Source: JACMQW01 sp964536965 (GTDB lineage Bacteria; Bdellovibrionota; UBA1018). Taken from it: DNA of 64,000 nucleotides. The stretch is from assembly GCA_964536965.1 (NCBI GenBank), contig CAZIAL010000008.1:30208-94207 (forward strand), written 5' to 3'. The notes under the pieces are model-generated. The model worked only from the letters and a program-made list of their open reading frames with translations, searched no databases and had not been told where the DNA came from. The stretch's first letter is position 1. Every line of letters begins with the position of its first letter. This document shows positions 8,566-15,149 of this stretch, piece by piece. The position numbers and the translations under genes are program-made.

Positions 8566-9372
8566 ATGAACGTCTACCTCGATCTGCTTCGCCATGTGAT
8601 GGAAAAGGGTGTCGAGAAGCAGGACCGCACAGGTACCGGCACTCGCAGCGTATTTGGCCACCAGATGCGCTTCGATCTCTCCGAGGGATTTCCCCTCGTC
8701 ACCACTAAAAAGGTCCATGTAAAATCGATCTTCTACGAGCTGCTCTGGTTCTTAAGGGGTGAAACGAATATCGGATGGCTGAAGGAAAAGGGTGTTTCAA
8801 TCTGGGACGAGTGGGCCGATGCCCAAGGAAACCTCGGCCCGGTTTATGGCGCGCAGTGGCGCTCCTGGCGGGGGGCCGACGGGAAGACGATCGACCAGAT
8901 TACGCAGGTCATCGAGCAAATCCGCAAGAATCCGGATTCCCGCCGCCTGATCGTCAGCGCTTGGAACGTCGGGGAACTAGGAAAGATGGCGCTCCCGCCT
9001 TGTCACGCGTTCTTCCAGTTTTATGTCGCCGAGGGAAAACTCTCGTGCCAGCTCTACCAAAGATCGGCCGATCTCTTTCTCGGGGTTCCGTTTAACATCG
9101 CGAGCTACGCGCTGCTGACCCATATGATCGCCATGGTCTGCGACCTGAAGGTCGGAGACTTTGTCCATACGCTCGGCGACGCGCACATCTACTCGAATCA
9201 CTTCGAACAGGTGAAGCTGCAGCTTTCCCGCGAGACCCGACCGTTACCGAAACTCGATCTTTCGCGCGCGGTCTCGCGTGGGGTGAAGACGGTGTTCGAC
9301 TTCGAATACGAAGACTTCGCGATCGTCGGCTACGATCCGCATCCGGGGATTAAGGCTCCGGTCGCGGTTTGA
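8566..9372 (+). CDS. thyA: Thymidylate synthase ThyA
   Basis: 268 residues (264 in E. coli). Methylates dUMP to dTMP with methylene-tetrahydrofolate, releasing dihydrofolate. The catalytic Cys146 sits in LPPCHAFFQF, at the same number as in E. coli; DRTGTGT (20-26), YQRSADLFLGVPFN and the C-terminal P-x-AV end are conserved. It is followed by folA with an overlapping stop/start, pairing dihydrofolate production with its reduction. The start is 42 bases from the divergent pseudouridine synthase gene, so the promoters must share that gap. Confidence 0.98.
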   Translation: MNVYLDLLRHVMEKGVEKQDRTGTGTRSVFGHQMRFDLSEGFPLVTTKKVHVKSIFYELLWFLRGETNIGWLKEKGVSIWDEWADAQGNLGPVYGAQWRSWRGADGKTIDQITQVIEQIRKNPDSRRLIVSAWNVGELGKMALPPCHAFFQFYVAEGKLSCQLYQRSADLFLGVPFNIASYALLTHMIAMVCDLKVGDFVHTLGDAHIYSNHFEQVKLQLSRETRPLPKLDLSRAVSRGVKTVFDFEYEDFAIVGYDPHPGIKAPVAV

Positions 9373-9911
9373 GCGCTTCGAATCGACCGCGCATTAATCT
9401 GATCGCCGCCGTCTCGCGGAATGGAGTGATCGGACTTGCGGGTGCCCTTCCCTGGGATCTGCCGGAAGATTTAAAGCGGTTCAAGGAGACGACTTACGGC
9501 GCGCCGGTGATCATGGGGCGAAAGACTTACGAGTCGATCGGCCGACTGCTGCCCGGTCGAAAGAACGTGATCATCACGCGGGACGCGTCTCGGATCGTGC
9601 CGGGCGCTTGGATCGCCCGTTCGCTCGAAGAAGCGTTGCGGATCGCCGAGGGCGCGGCCGACGTCTTCGTGATCGGGGGCGGCGAGGTCTATCGGATGGC
9701 GCTGCCGCTCGCTGACCGGATCTATATCACGGAGGTCCAGGTCCATATCGAAGGGGACGCGTTCTTTCCCGGGTGGCCGGCGCTCGGTCGGGGCCCGCTG
9801 GAAATGGACGAAAATCAGCTCCATTTTCGGGAAATATCCCGCGAAAGTAGACTGGCCGATCCTGGGAAGAATCGGCCAGCGTTTGATTTTCTCGTTTTCG
9901 AAAAGGTCTAA
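9369..9911 (+). CDS. folA: Dihydrofolate reductase
   Basis: 180 residues, about 20 longer than E. coli FolA. Reduces dihydrofolate to tetrahydrofolate with NADPH. LIAAVSRNGVIG near the N-terminus, LPWDLPEDLKRFKETT with the active-site acidic residue, MGRKTYESIGRLLPGRKNVI and VIGGGEVYRMAL (NADPH binding) are all present. The start is a TTG that overlaps the thyA TGA (TTGA), so its translation probably depends on thyA. The extra residues are in the C-terminal half, where an inserted ESRLADPGKNRPAF lies before the last strand. Confidence 0.96.
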   Translation: MSASNRPRINLIAAVSRNGVIGLAGALPWDLPEDLKRFKETTYGAPVIMGRKTYESIGRLLPGRKNVIITRDASRIVPGAWIARSLEEALRIAEGAADVFVIGGGEVYRMALPLADRIYITEVQVHIEGDAFFPGWPALGRGPLEMDENQLHFREISRESRLADPGKNRPAFDFLVFEKV

Positions 9912-9947
9912 GCGCCGCCCGAAGAATGCTCGATGCGCGCCTACGGA

Positions 9948-10385
9948 CTACTCCGTGGTCAGGAGTTTAATCGCCGATTTCACGAACTTCTTGCGGTTCG
10001 TGAGCGAAGCGACCTGGTAGGCCTGGAGGATTTCCTGGAGGTCCTTATCTTTGGCGACGTGGGTGAACGTCGAAGCGGCCAGGCCGGCGCGCGCTTTCGC
10101 GGTCTTCGCGAAACTCTGGAAATCAGAACGTACGGAAAGATTTGCGGCTTGCAGCTCCTCGAGTCCGATTTTCAGGAACTCGGAAACCGAAGGAAGTTTT
10201 TCCCACGGCAGCGGAGCGCGGCCGTGTTCGATGTTCGAAATGAACTGGACGCTGCACGAGCACGCCTTTGCGACTTCAGCGAGACCGTAACCTTTTTCGA
10301 GGCGGTGTTTACGAATCAAGTCTCCAAGGGGACCGAAGGAGCGGCGATCGGTCGAGCGGCCTTTTGGGCGTCCACGTTGTTTCAT
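9948..10385 (-). CDS. XRE-type HTH regulator with N-terminal AT-hook-like motif
   Basis: 145 residues from the ATG at 10385, with GGAAC six bases upstream. Residues 3-10 (QRGRPKGR) match the AT-hook minor-groove motif. An HTH_3/XRE domain follows at about 18-75 (LGDLIRKHRLEKGYGLAEVA, then CSVQFISNIEHGRAPLP), then a helical C-terminal part to 145 that I do not recognise. A plausible DNA-binding regulator; target genes unknown. The 457-base gene-free stretch upstream holds two perfect inverted repeats that could be its operators. A longer start (17 more residues) is possible but lacks a ribosome-binding site. Confidence 0.85.
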   Translation of the reverse strand: MKQRGRPKGRSTDRRSFGPLGDLIRKHRLEKGYGLAEVAKACSCSVQFISNIEHGRAPLPWEKLPSVSEFLKIGLEELQAANLSVRSDFQSFAKTAKARAGLAASTFTHVAKDKDLQEILQAYQVASLTNRKKFVKSAIKLLTTE

Positions 10386-10450
10386 AGTGTTCCAGTATGT
10401 AATGACGTCAAAAGATTTTTCCAAGATGTATTTCATAAAGTGGCGGAGAA

Positions 10451-10469
10451 ATTTTCGTTGACCGAAAAT
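10451..10469. repeat. Perfect 7-bp inverted repeat, possible operator
   Basis: ATTTTCG, 5-base spacer TTGAC, CGAAAAT. It lies 66 bases upstream of the XRE regulator start, a usual distance for an autoregulatory operator or promoter-overlapping site. No experimental support. Confidence 0.4.
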
Positions 10470-10565
10470 CTCGCGACTTTTTTTGCTGGATTCGCATCGT
10501 GCTTAAAAAGTTTCAGATTCGACTTCGTGCTTTGACTTTTCTCAACCCGCCCCTGCGAGGTGGAG

Positions 10566-10588
10566 GCGAACGAATTGCGATCGTTCGC
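10566..10588. repeat. Perfect 8-bp inverted repeat
   Basis: GCGAACGA, 7-base spacer, TCGTTCGC. Located about 180 bases upstream of the XRE regulator and 255 bases upstream of the Cys/His-rich gene. Could be an operator or a small hairpin; there is no T-run to make it a terminator. Confidence 0.4.
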
Positions 10589-10842
10589 GATGGAATCCGA
10601 GACGCGCTCCCTTCGTTTCGGAAAAATTCCGGCATGCGGCGATTCTATCCCCGGTTTGCAGTTCCAAATTTCTCAATCTTCTTCGGGTGCGTCATTTTTG
10701 GCGCACCGCTCGACATTTTTCATGTCACATCTCTTGAAAAAGGTGCGTTACACTAGGCGTATCGCTTTTCATTGGGAGGAGTGGCGCACCGCGAAGGGCG
10801 GTGTAAAAGCCATAGATCCCATTTACCCAGGAGAACGTTCCC

Positions 10843-11214
10843 ATGCGTCCAGTGATTCACGTCCTGTCTCTCTGCCTTTCGATTTTTGCCGTTAGCTCTC
10901 TGAGCACCGGCTTCGCATTTGCGGAGCATCACGAAGGCCATGCGAAGGCCGAGAAGAAGGCGGGCAAAGAAGCGCACTGCGAAAAATGCCATGATAAAGA
11001 CGGTAAGAAAACGGCCTGTAAGGAATGCGCAAAGGGTGCGAAGGGCGAAAGCTGCAAAGACTGTCCGGAGTGTAAGGATGGGAAAAAGTGCGCCGACTGC
11101 TCGAAGTGCAAAGACAAGCACGCGCAGCAGAGCTGCGAAGGTTGCAAGCACGACGGCCAGAAAGATCATAAACACGAAGACGGTCACGAGCATAAGCACT
11201 CGCACGCGTCCTGA
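10843..11214 (+). CDS. Secreted Cys/His-rich (CxxC-repeat) putative metal-binding protein
   Basis: 123 residues. A clear signal peptide (1-27) ends in AFA. The mature protein of about 96 residues has 12 cysteines, almost all in CxxC pairs (CEKC, CKEC, CKDCPEC, CADCSKC, CEGC) spaced by Lys/Asp/Gly, and it ends in a His-rich tail (KDHKHEDGHEHKHSH). Lys is very abundant. The pattern suggests a periplasmic or extracellular soft-metal (Cu, Zn, Ni) binder. One pair reads CEKCH, which could bind heme c, but the others lack the His, so metal binding is preferred. AGGAG at 10831-10835 sits before the ATG. Own terminator; not in an operon. No family recognised. Confidence 0.8.
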   Translation: MRPVIHVLSLCLSIFAVSSLSTGFAFAEHHEGHAKAEKKAGKEAHCEKCHDKDGKKTACKECAKGAKGESCKDCPECKDGKKCADCSKCKDKHAQQSCEGCKHDGQKDHKHEDGHEHKHSHAS

Positions 11215-11244
11215 TCGAATCGCGTAGAACGATTGGAATAGAGA

Positions 11245-11288
11245 GGCCCGGCTCCCCGTCGACGACGTGCGGAGCCGGGCCTTTTTTA
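11245..11288 (+). terminator. Rho-independent terminator after the Cys/His-rich gene
   Basis: Perfect 11-bp stem, GGCCCGGCTCC at 11245-11255 with GGAGCCGGGCC at 11271-11281, then six T. It sits between convergent genes and may also help end the desaturase transcript. Confidence 0.92.
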
Positions 11289-11301
11289 TGGGCTGAAACG
11301 C

Positions 11302-12273
11302 TTACGCCTGTGCGTGCGCGACCGTCGGCACCGAATCGGCTTCCGTCGCAGCGGCTGTAGCAGCGCGGACGCGACGCGTATCGGCGGGTGTCATCGGCAT
11401 CGCATCTCTCACGCCCGGACGACCGTGGCGTGCGATGCGTTTCGACTCGAGAAGTTCAAGCGGTGGCTTCCGCAGGTCCCAGACGACGCCGATCTTGGAA
11501 AGCCCCTTCAGAACGTAATAGGTGATGTCGATCTCCCACCAGAAAAATCCCTGATTCGTAGAGCTCTGGTAGCAGTGGTGGTTGTTATGCCAGCCTTCGC
11601 CGAGGGTCAGGAGAGCCAACCAGAAGTTGTTTCGGCTCGTATCCGTGGTCGTATAGCGGCGAGTTCCGTAGACGTGAGAAAGCGAGTTGATCGTGAACGT
11701 CCCATGCCAGAGGAGCACGGTGCTCATGAAGAAGCCCCACATGAGGGCGGGAGCGCCACCGATGGCGAAAAGGATCACCGCGAGCAGAACCGCCGGCGCA
11801 TGGGGGTATTTATTCAGCCAGACGAGTTCGGGAAATTTTTTAAAGTCCGGTATGAGCTCCCAGTGCGTGCGATCATTCGCCGGCGAGAGGATCCATCCGA
11901 CGTGCGACCAAAAAAATCCGTCGTGGAGCGGGGAGTGGATGTCCTCTTCCATGTCCGAGAATTTGTGATGGTGGCGATGATTGGCCGCCCACCAGAGCGC
12001 GCCCTTCTGGGCGGACGACTGCGCGAGCAGGGCCATGAAGAACTGGAACGCACGCGAAGTCTTATAGGTACGATGCGAGAAATAACGGTGGTAGCCGCCG
12101 GTGATCGCGAACATCCGCAGGTAATACATTCCGACGCAGAGGCCGACCCATTTCCACTCGAACGGTACGAGCAAAACTCCCGCGAGCGCCACCGCGTGGA
12201 GAAGGAAAAACGGGATGGAGCGAGTGCGATGAATTTTTCGATCCGGGGCGAGGGAGGTGTCCGAGCTTTGCAT
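11302..12273 (-). CDS. Delta-9 type acyl-CoA/acyl-lipid fatty acid desaturase
   Basis: 323 residues from the ATG at 12273. Integral membrane di-iron desaturase that introduces a cis double bond into saturated acyl chains to tune membrane fluidity. All three His boxes are present: HRYFSH at 62-67, HRHHH at 99-103 and HNNHH at 229-233. Two pairs of hydrophobic segments (about 20-45 and 155-195) flank them. The last 25 residues are Ala/Arg-rich and not part of the catalytic fold. GAGGG lies directly before the ATG, closer than usual. Divergent from the HNH nuclease gene across 76 bases. Confidence 0.93.
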   Translation of the reverse strand: MQSSDTSLAPDRKIHRTRSIPFFLLHAVALAGVLLVPFEWKWVGLCVGMYYLRMFAITGGYHRYFSHRTYKTSRAFQFFMALLAQSSAQKGALWWAANHRHHHKFSDMEEDIHSPLHDGFFWSHVGWILSPANDRTHWELIPDFKKFPELVWLNKYPHAPAVLLAVILFAIGGAPALMWGFFMSTVLLWHGTFTINSLSHVYGTRRYTTTDTSRNNFWLALLTLGEGWHNNHHCYQSSTNQGFFWWEIDITYYVLKGLSKIGVVWDLRKPPLELLESKRIARHGRPGVRDAMPMTPADTRRVRAATAAATEADSVPTVAHAQA

Positions 12274-12349
12274 CCCTCTATCATGCTTGGAGTTCCCCCA
12301 GGGCGGATGTAAGACTTCTGTAAGAGACGACCTCTCAGGAGTATTCAGC

Positions 12350-12682
12350 GTGAAGAAGTCCCCGGATTCTTTCCATATTTTGGATCCTGCCCACACTGAC
12401 CCGGCGCGTCTGAAGCGGGAGCGGGCGAAGGCGCGCGAGCTCAAGCAAACGAACTGGTGGCGGACCCTCGTTTCGAAGGGCCTCTGCCATTATTGTGGAA
12501 AGAAATTTAAGTCGTCGGAGCTGACGATGGACCACGTCACGCCTTTGGCGCGCGGCGGAACTTCCACCAAGGGAAACTGCGTTCCCGCGTGCCTCGGCTG
12601 CAACCGGGACAAGAAGCTCGAAACGCCCGTCGACGACCTCTTTCGTCAGCTCGAAGAGGAGCGCTCGAAAAAAGATGAGTGA
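12350..12682 (+). CDS. Small HNH endonuclease
   Basis: 110 residues from the GTG at 12350, which has AGGAG eight bases before it; a longer open frame upstream overlaps the divergent desaturase start and is rejected. Zn-binding CHYC at 46-49 and CLGC at 81-84 frame the HNH core, with DH at 61-62 and Asn76 (TKGNCVPACLGC). This small stand-alone type is widespread; some members act in DNA repair, phage packaging or restriction, and the role here is unknown. No signal peptide. The next gene starts four bases after its stop, so the two are probably cotranscribed. Confidence 0.88.
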   Translation: MKKSPDSFHILDPAHTDPARLKRERAKARELKQTNWWRTLVSKGLCHYCGKKFKSSELTMDHVTPLARGGTSTKGNCVPACLGCNRDKKLETPVDDLFRQLEEERSKKDE

Positions 12683-12685
12683 CCA

Positions 12686-13762
12686 GTGAGTGAAGGACGA
12701 GTGACCGATTCTGGCTGGGGCGAAGCGACGACGAAGTATTTTTTCGAACTCACGCCCGATCGCGTCCTCGATGCGGTCGAGACCGCGGGGATCCGCTGCA
12801 CGGGAAGGTGTCAGCCGCTGAACTCCTTCGAAAATCGTGTTTACGACGTCGAAATCGAAGCATCGGAGGAGGTCCCGCCGCACCGACGAGTCGTGAAGTT
12901 CTATCGCCCGGGACGGTGGTCGCGCGAACAGATTCTAGAGGAACATCTCTTTCTCGCGGATCTGCAGGCCCAGGAAATTCCCGCCGTGGCGCCGCTTCCA
13001 TTTCCCGATGGCACGACCCTGCACACTTCGCCGACCGGGATCCACTATTGTTTGTTTCCTAAGGTGGGTGGGCGCGCGCCCGACGAACTCGACGATGAAT
13101 CTTTTCGACGCGTCGGGCGTCTGCTCGCGCGCATCCATCAGGTAGGACGCTCGCGCGAAGCGAAGCACCGCATTCGTCTCACGCCCGATACTTACGGGAT
13201 CGCGAATCTGGAATTTCTCCTCGCGAGAAATTTAATTCCCGCGGAATTTCGCGAGCGGTACGAAAATGCCGCACGTGAAATCTGCGCGCACGTTCGGCCC
13301 TGGTTCGCCGAGACGCGCGTGCAGCGAATTCACGGCGACTGTCATCTCGGAAATTTACTGCTCGGAAATGTCGGTATTTCCCGGGAAAAATCGATGAATT
13401 GGTTCTTCGTGGATTTCGACGACATGTGCGTGGCGCCGCCCGTGCAGGATCTCTGGCTTTTATTGCCGGGTCGTGACCGTCAAAAACTTGAAGTTTTGCT
13501 TGAAGGTTACGAAGAAATTGGAGAGTTTGATCGGGTATCGTTAAGACTGATCGAACCTTTGCGTGCGCTGCGGTTTATCCATTATACTGGATGGGTAGCG
13601 CGCCGCTGGGATGATCCCGCTTTTCCGCAGGCGTTTCCGCAGTTTGGATCCTACCGCTACTGGAAAGACGAAACCGAAGACCTGGAGCGACAGTGGCATC
13701 GAATCCGACTCGGCCAACTTTATTTCGAAGACGATTCCGGGATTTCGTCCGCGCGGGAATAG
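12686..13762 (+). CDS. srkA: Stress response Ser/Thr kinase SrkA (YihE)
   Basis: 358 residues (328 in E. coli). Aminoglycoside-phosphotransferase-like protein kinase linked in E. coli to Cpx stress and protection from programmed death. QPLNSFENRVYDV at 43-55 is the nucleotide loop typical of the family, HGDCHLGN at 216-223 has the catalytic Asp, and DFDD at 243-246 binds metal. The C-terminal part matches SrkA (RALRFIHYTGWVARRW). The GTG start at 12686 is four bases after the HNH stop. The last 70 bases overlap the start of the endopeptidase gene. Confidence 0.93.
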   Translation: MSEGRVTDSGWGEATTKYFFELTPDRVLDAVETAGIRCTGRCQPLNSFENRVYDVEIEASEEVPPHRRVVKFYRPGRWSREQILEEHLFLADLQAQEIPAVAPLPFPDGTTLHTSPTGIHYCLFPKVGGRAPDELDDESFRRVGRLLARIHQVGRSREAKHRIRLTPDTYGIANLEFLLARNLIPAEFRERYENAAREICAHVRPWFAETRVQRIHGDCHLGNLLLGNVGISREKSMNWFFVDFDDMCVAPPVQDLWLLLPGRDRQKLEVLLEGYEEIGEFDRVSLRLIEPLRALRFIHYTGWVARRWDDPAFPQAFPQFGSYRYWKDETEDLERQWHRIRLGQLYFEDDSGISSARE

Positions 13763-15033
13763 TCGCCACGGGTTTCGGAATTCTTTCCGCGAGTTCGGCA
13801 TTCGCTTCGTTCACCGACGAGTTTTTGCCCCCGGTGCCGGAGAGTTCGTTCCTTCCGGCGGCTCCCGGCGAGCCACCCGTGAATTTCTGTTCCGAATGGA
13901 ATCCCGAATTCGGCTATCGCGGTTACCGCTGTTGCGGCGATGTGAATCGCCAGGTGGCTTCGCGTCGGGGGAAGCGCCGTCGGAAGAATTCCTGCGCTCC
14001 GAATCGTTCGAACTGGACCTTTTGCTCGGACATGACGCCCGCTCATCGCGAATATGTGGAAGGGGTGAAGTCGGGCCGCGTGGACGTCCTCGAGCATATC
14101 CAGAAAACGATGGGCTCTCGCGGCGGACAGAACTTCTGCGGCGTGAGCAACGGGTTCTTGGTGGAGGGCCGTCCGCTCGTTCCGACCCCGGAGAATCGAA
14201 TCGAACTTCGGAACGAAGGACGCTGCGCGAATTTCGGGACCGATCCGCTGGTCGGCGCGTTCGAGTGGATGGGTCGCGAGATCCGCCGCGAGTTTCACGA
14301 ACCCGAGTTTGAAAAGGCTCGTCTGATCGTGGGAGATATTTCCGCTCCGCGAGGCGGCTGCATTCCGGGCCGCGCCGGGCGTCGGGCGCATAAGTCGCAC
14401 ACGTCGGGCGTCGACATCGATTTCGCTTTTTTCAATCCGCGCGCCGGCCATGCGCCGGAAGAGCGTTTTACCCGGAATTTCTACGTCGCTTCGAACTGGT
14501 GGTTGCTGAAGAAACTTTTTCGCAATCCGGTCGCGTGCGTGAAAGTCGTCTTCCTGGATACCCGTCACATCGGTAAACTCGCGCGATATGCGAAAGACGA
14601 TCCGGACTGGAACAAGTTCCGAAAATTCATCCGGCACGTGCGAGGCCATCGCGATCACTTCCATATTCGGGTGGGAAGCGGGCCGGGGCCGGCGGGTTGC
14701 GCGTCCGACCCCAACTTGGAAGAAGACGAGGATATCGCGGACGAAACCGATGGATATCTCGTGAAAGACGACGCGGATCCCAAAGAAGAAGGGGAAGAGG
14801 GCGCCACCAGCGGCGATCCTACTCGCGGTCTCGCTTCGATTCCGGAGGAGGCGGCGACCGAAGATCTTCGCTCGCTCGCGTCGGGGGTGGAAATCGCGCA
14901 AACGACGCTCCCTCCGCATAAACTCGAGCCCACGATCACCGCGAAATATAACCAGTCTCCGCGCCGGCGAAAGCGCGGTGGTCGGAAAATCTCCCACCAC
15001 CGAACTTCGAAACCGAAGGCGCGCAAGTTTTAG
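13693..15033 (+). CDS. MepA-like (M74/LAS) murein endopeptidase, secreted
   Basis: 446 residues. The central domain (about 150-335) fits penicillin-insensitive murein endopeptidase MepA, a zinc enzyme that cuts peptide cross-links in peptidoglycan: HTSGVDID at 236-243 (HxxGxxxD metal ligands), DTRHIGKLARYAKDDP and HRDHFHIRV (His324 of the HxH motif). The N-terminus, LFRRRFRDFV then a hydrophobic core ending in AFAS, is a signal peptide with a possible twin-arginine motif. Ten or so Cys suggest disulfides. The C-terminal 100 residues are acidic, then Lys/Arg-rich (KRGGRKISHH). The GTG start has TGGAG upstream and overlaps srkA by 70 bases, so expression is linked to it. Confidence 0.85.
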   Translation: MASNPTRPTLFRRRFRDFVRAGIVATGFGILSASSAFASFTDEFLPPVPESSFLPAAPGEPPVNFCSEWNPEFGYRGYRCCGDVNRQVASRRGKRRRKNSCAPNRSNWTFCSDMTPAHREYVEGVKSGRVDVLEHIQKTMGSRGGQNFCGVSNGFLVEGRPLVPTPENRIELRNEGRCANFGTDPLVGAFEWMGREIRREFHEPEFEKARLIVGDISAPRGGCIPGRAGRRAHKSHTSGVDIDFAFFNPRAGHAPEERFTRNFYVASNWWLLKKLFRNPVACVKVVFLDTRHIGKLARYAKDDPDWNKFRKFIRHVRGHRDHFHIRVGSGPGPAGCASDPNLEEDEDIADETDGYLVKDDADPKEEGEEGATSGDPTRGLASIPEEAATEDLRSLASGVEIAQTTLPPHKLEPTITAKYNQSPRRRKRGGRKISHHRTSKPKARKF

Positions 15034-15090
15034 CGATTTCCCAAAACGCTTGATGGCGAGGTGAGTCACGAAAGATTTCGGCTAGGTTCG
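15034..15090. repeat. Short intergenic repeat, copy A (before aspS)
   Basis: Contains a 22-base block at 15040-15061 (CCCAAAACGCTTGATGGCG, then AGG) and an 8-base block ATTTCGGC at 15075-15082. Both recur in the same order in the gap between mdh and sucC (63225-63246 and 63280-63287), with a longer middle there. The resemblance is limited to these blocks. Could be a dispersed extragenic element or an RNA motif. Confidence 0.4.
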
Positions 15091-15149
15091 CGAAATGACG
15101 ACGCCTTTCCGGTATCGCGGCTCCGGAAATTTCTTTAAAATCAGGGGCT

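Larger units (their letters stand above)
10386..10842. other. 457-base gene-free region with inverted repeats
   Basis: Lies between the divergent XRE regulator and the Cys/His-rich protein gene. It is more AT-rich than its surroundings. It holds two perfect palindromic repeats (10451-10469 and 10566-10588) and a hairpin GGTGCG...CGCACC at about 10686-10706. Short open frames cross it, but they have no family signature, no consistent codon bias and no ribosome-binding site. Probably two promoter regions plus regulatory sites. Confidence 0.6.

Noticed and set aside
10733..10754. TTGAAA and TACACT as a promoter for the Cys/His-rich gene
   Set aside because: Spacing is only about nine bases, too short for sigma-70.
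10499..10895. Short open frames across 10499-10895 on the plus strand
   Set aside because: No signature, no ribosome-binding site, and the second runs into the Cys/His-rich gene out of frame.
10843..11214. Multiheme cytochrome c reading of the Cys-rich protein
   Set aside because: Only one of the CxxC pairs is followed by His; the others are followed by Ala, Pro, Ser or Lys.
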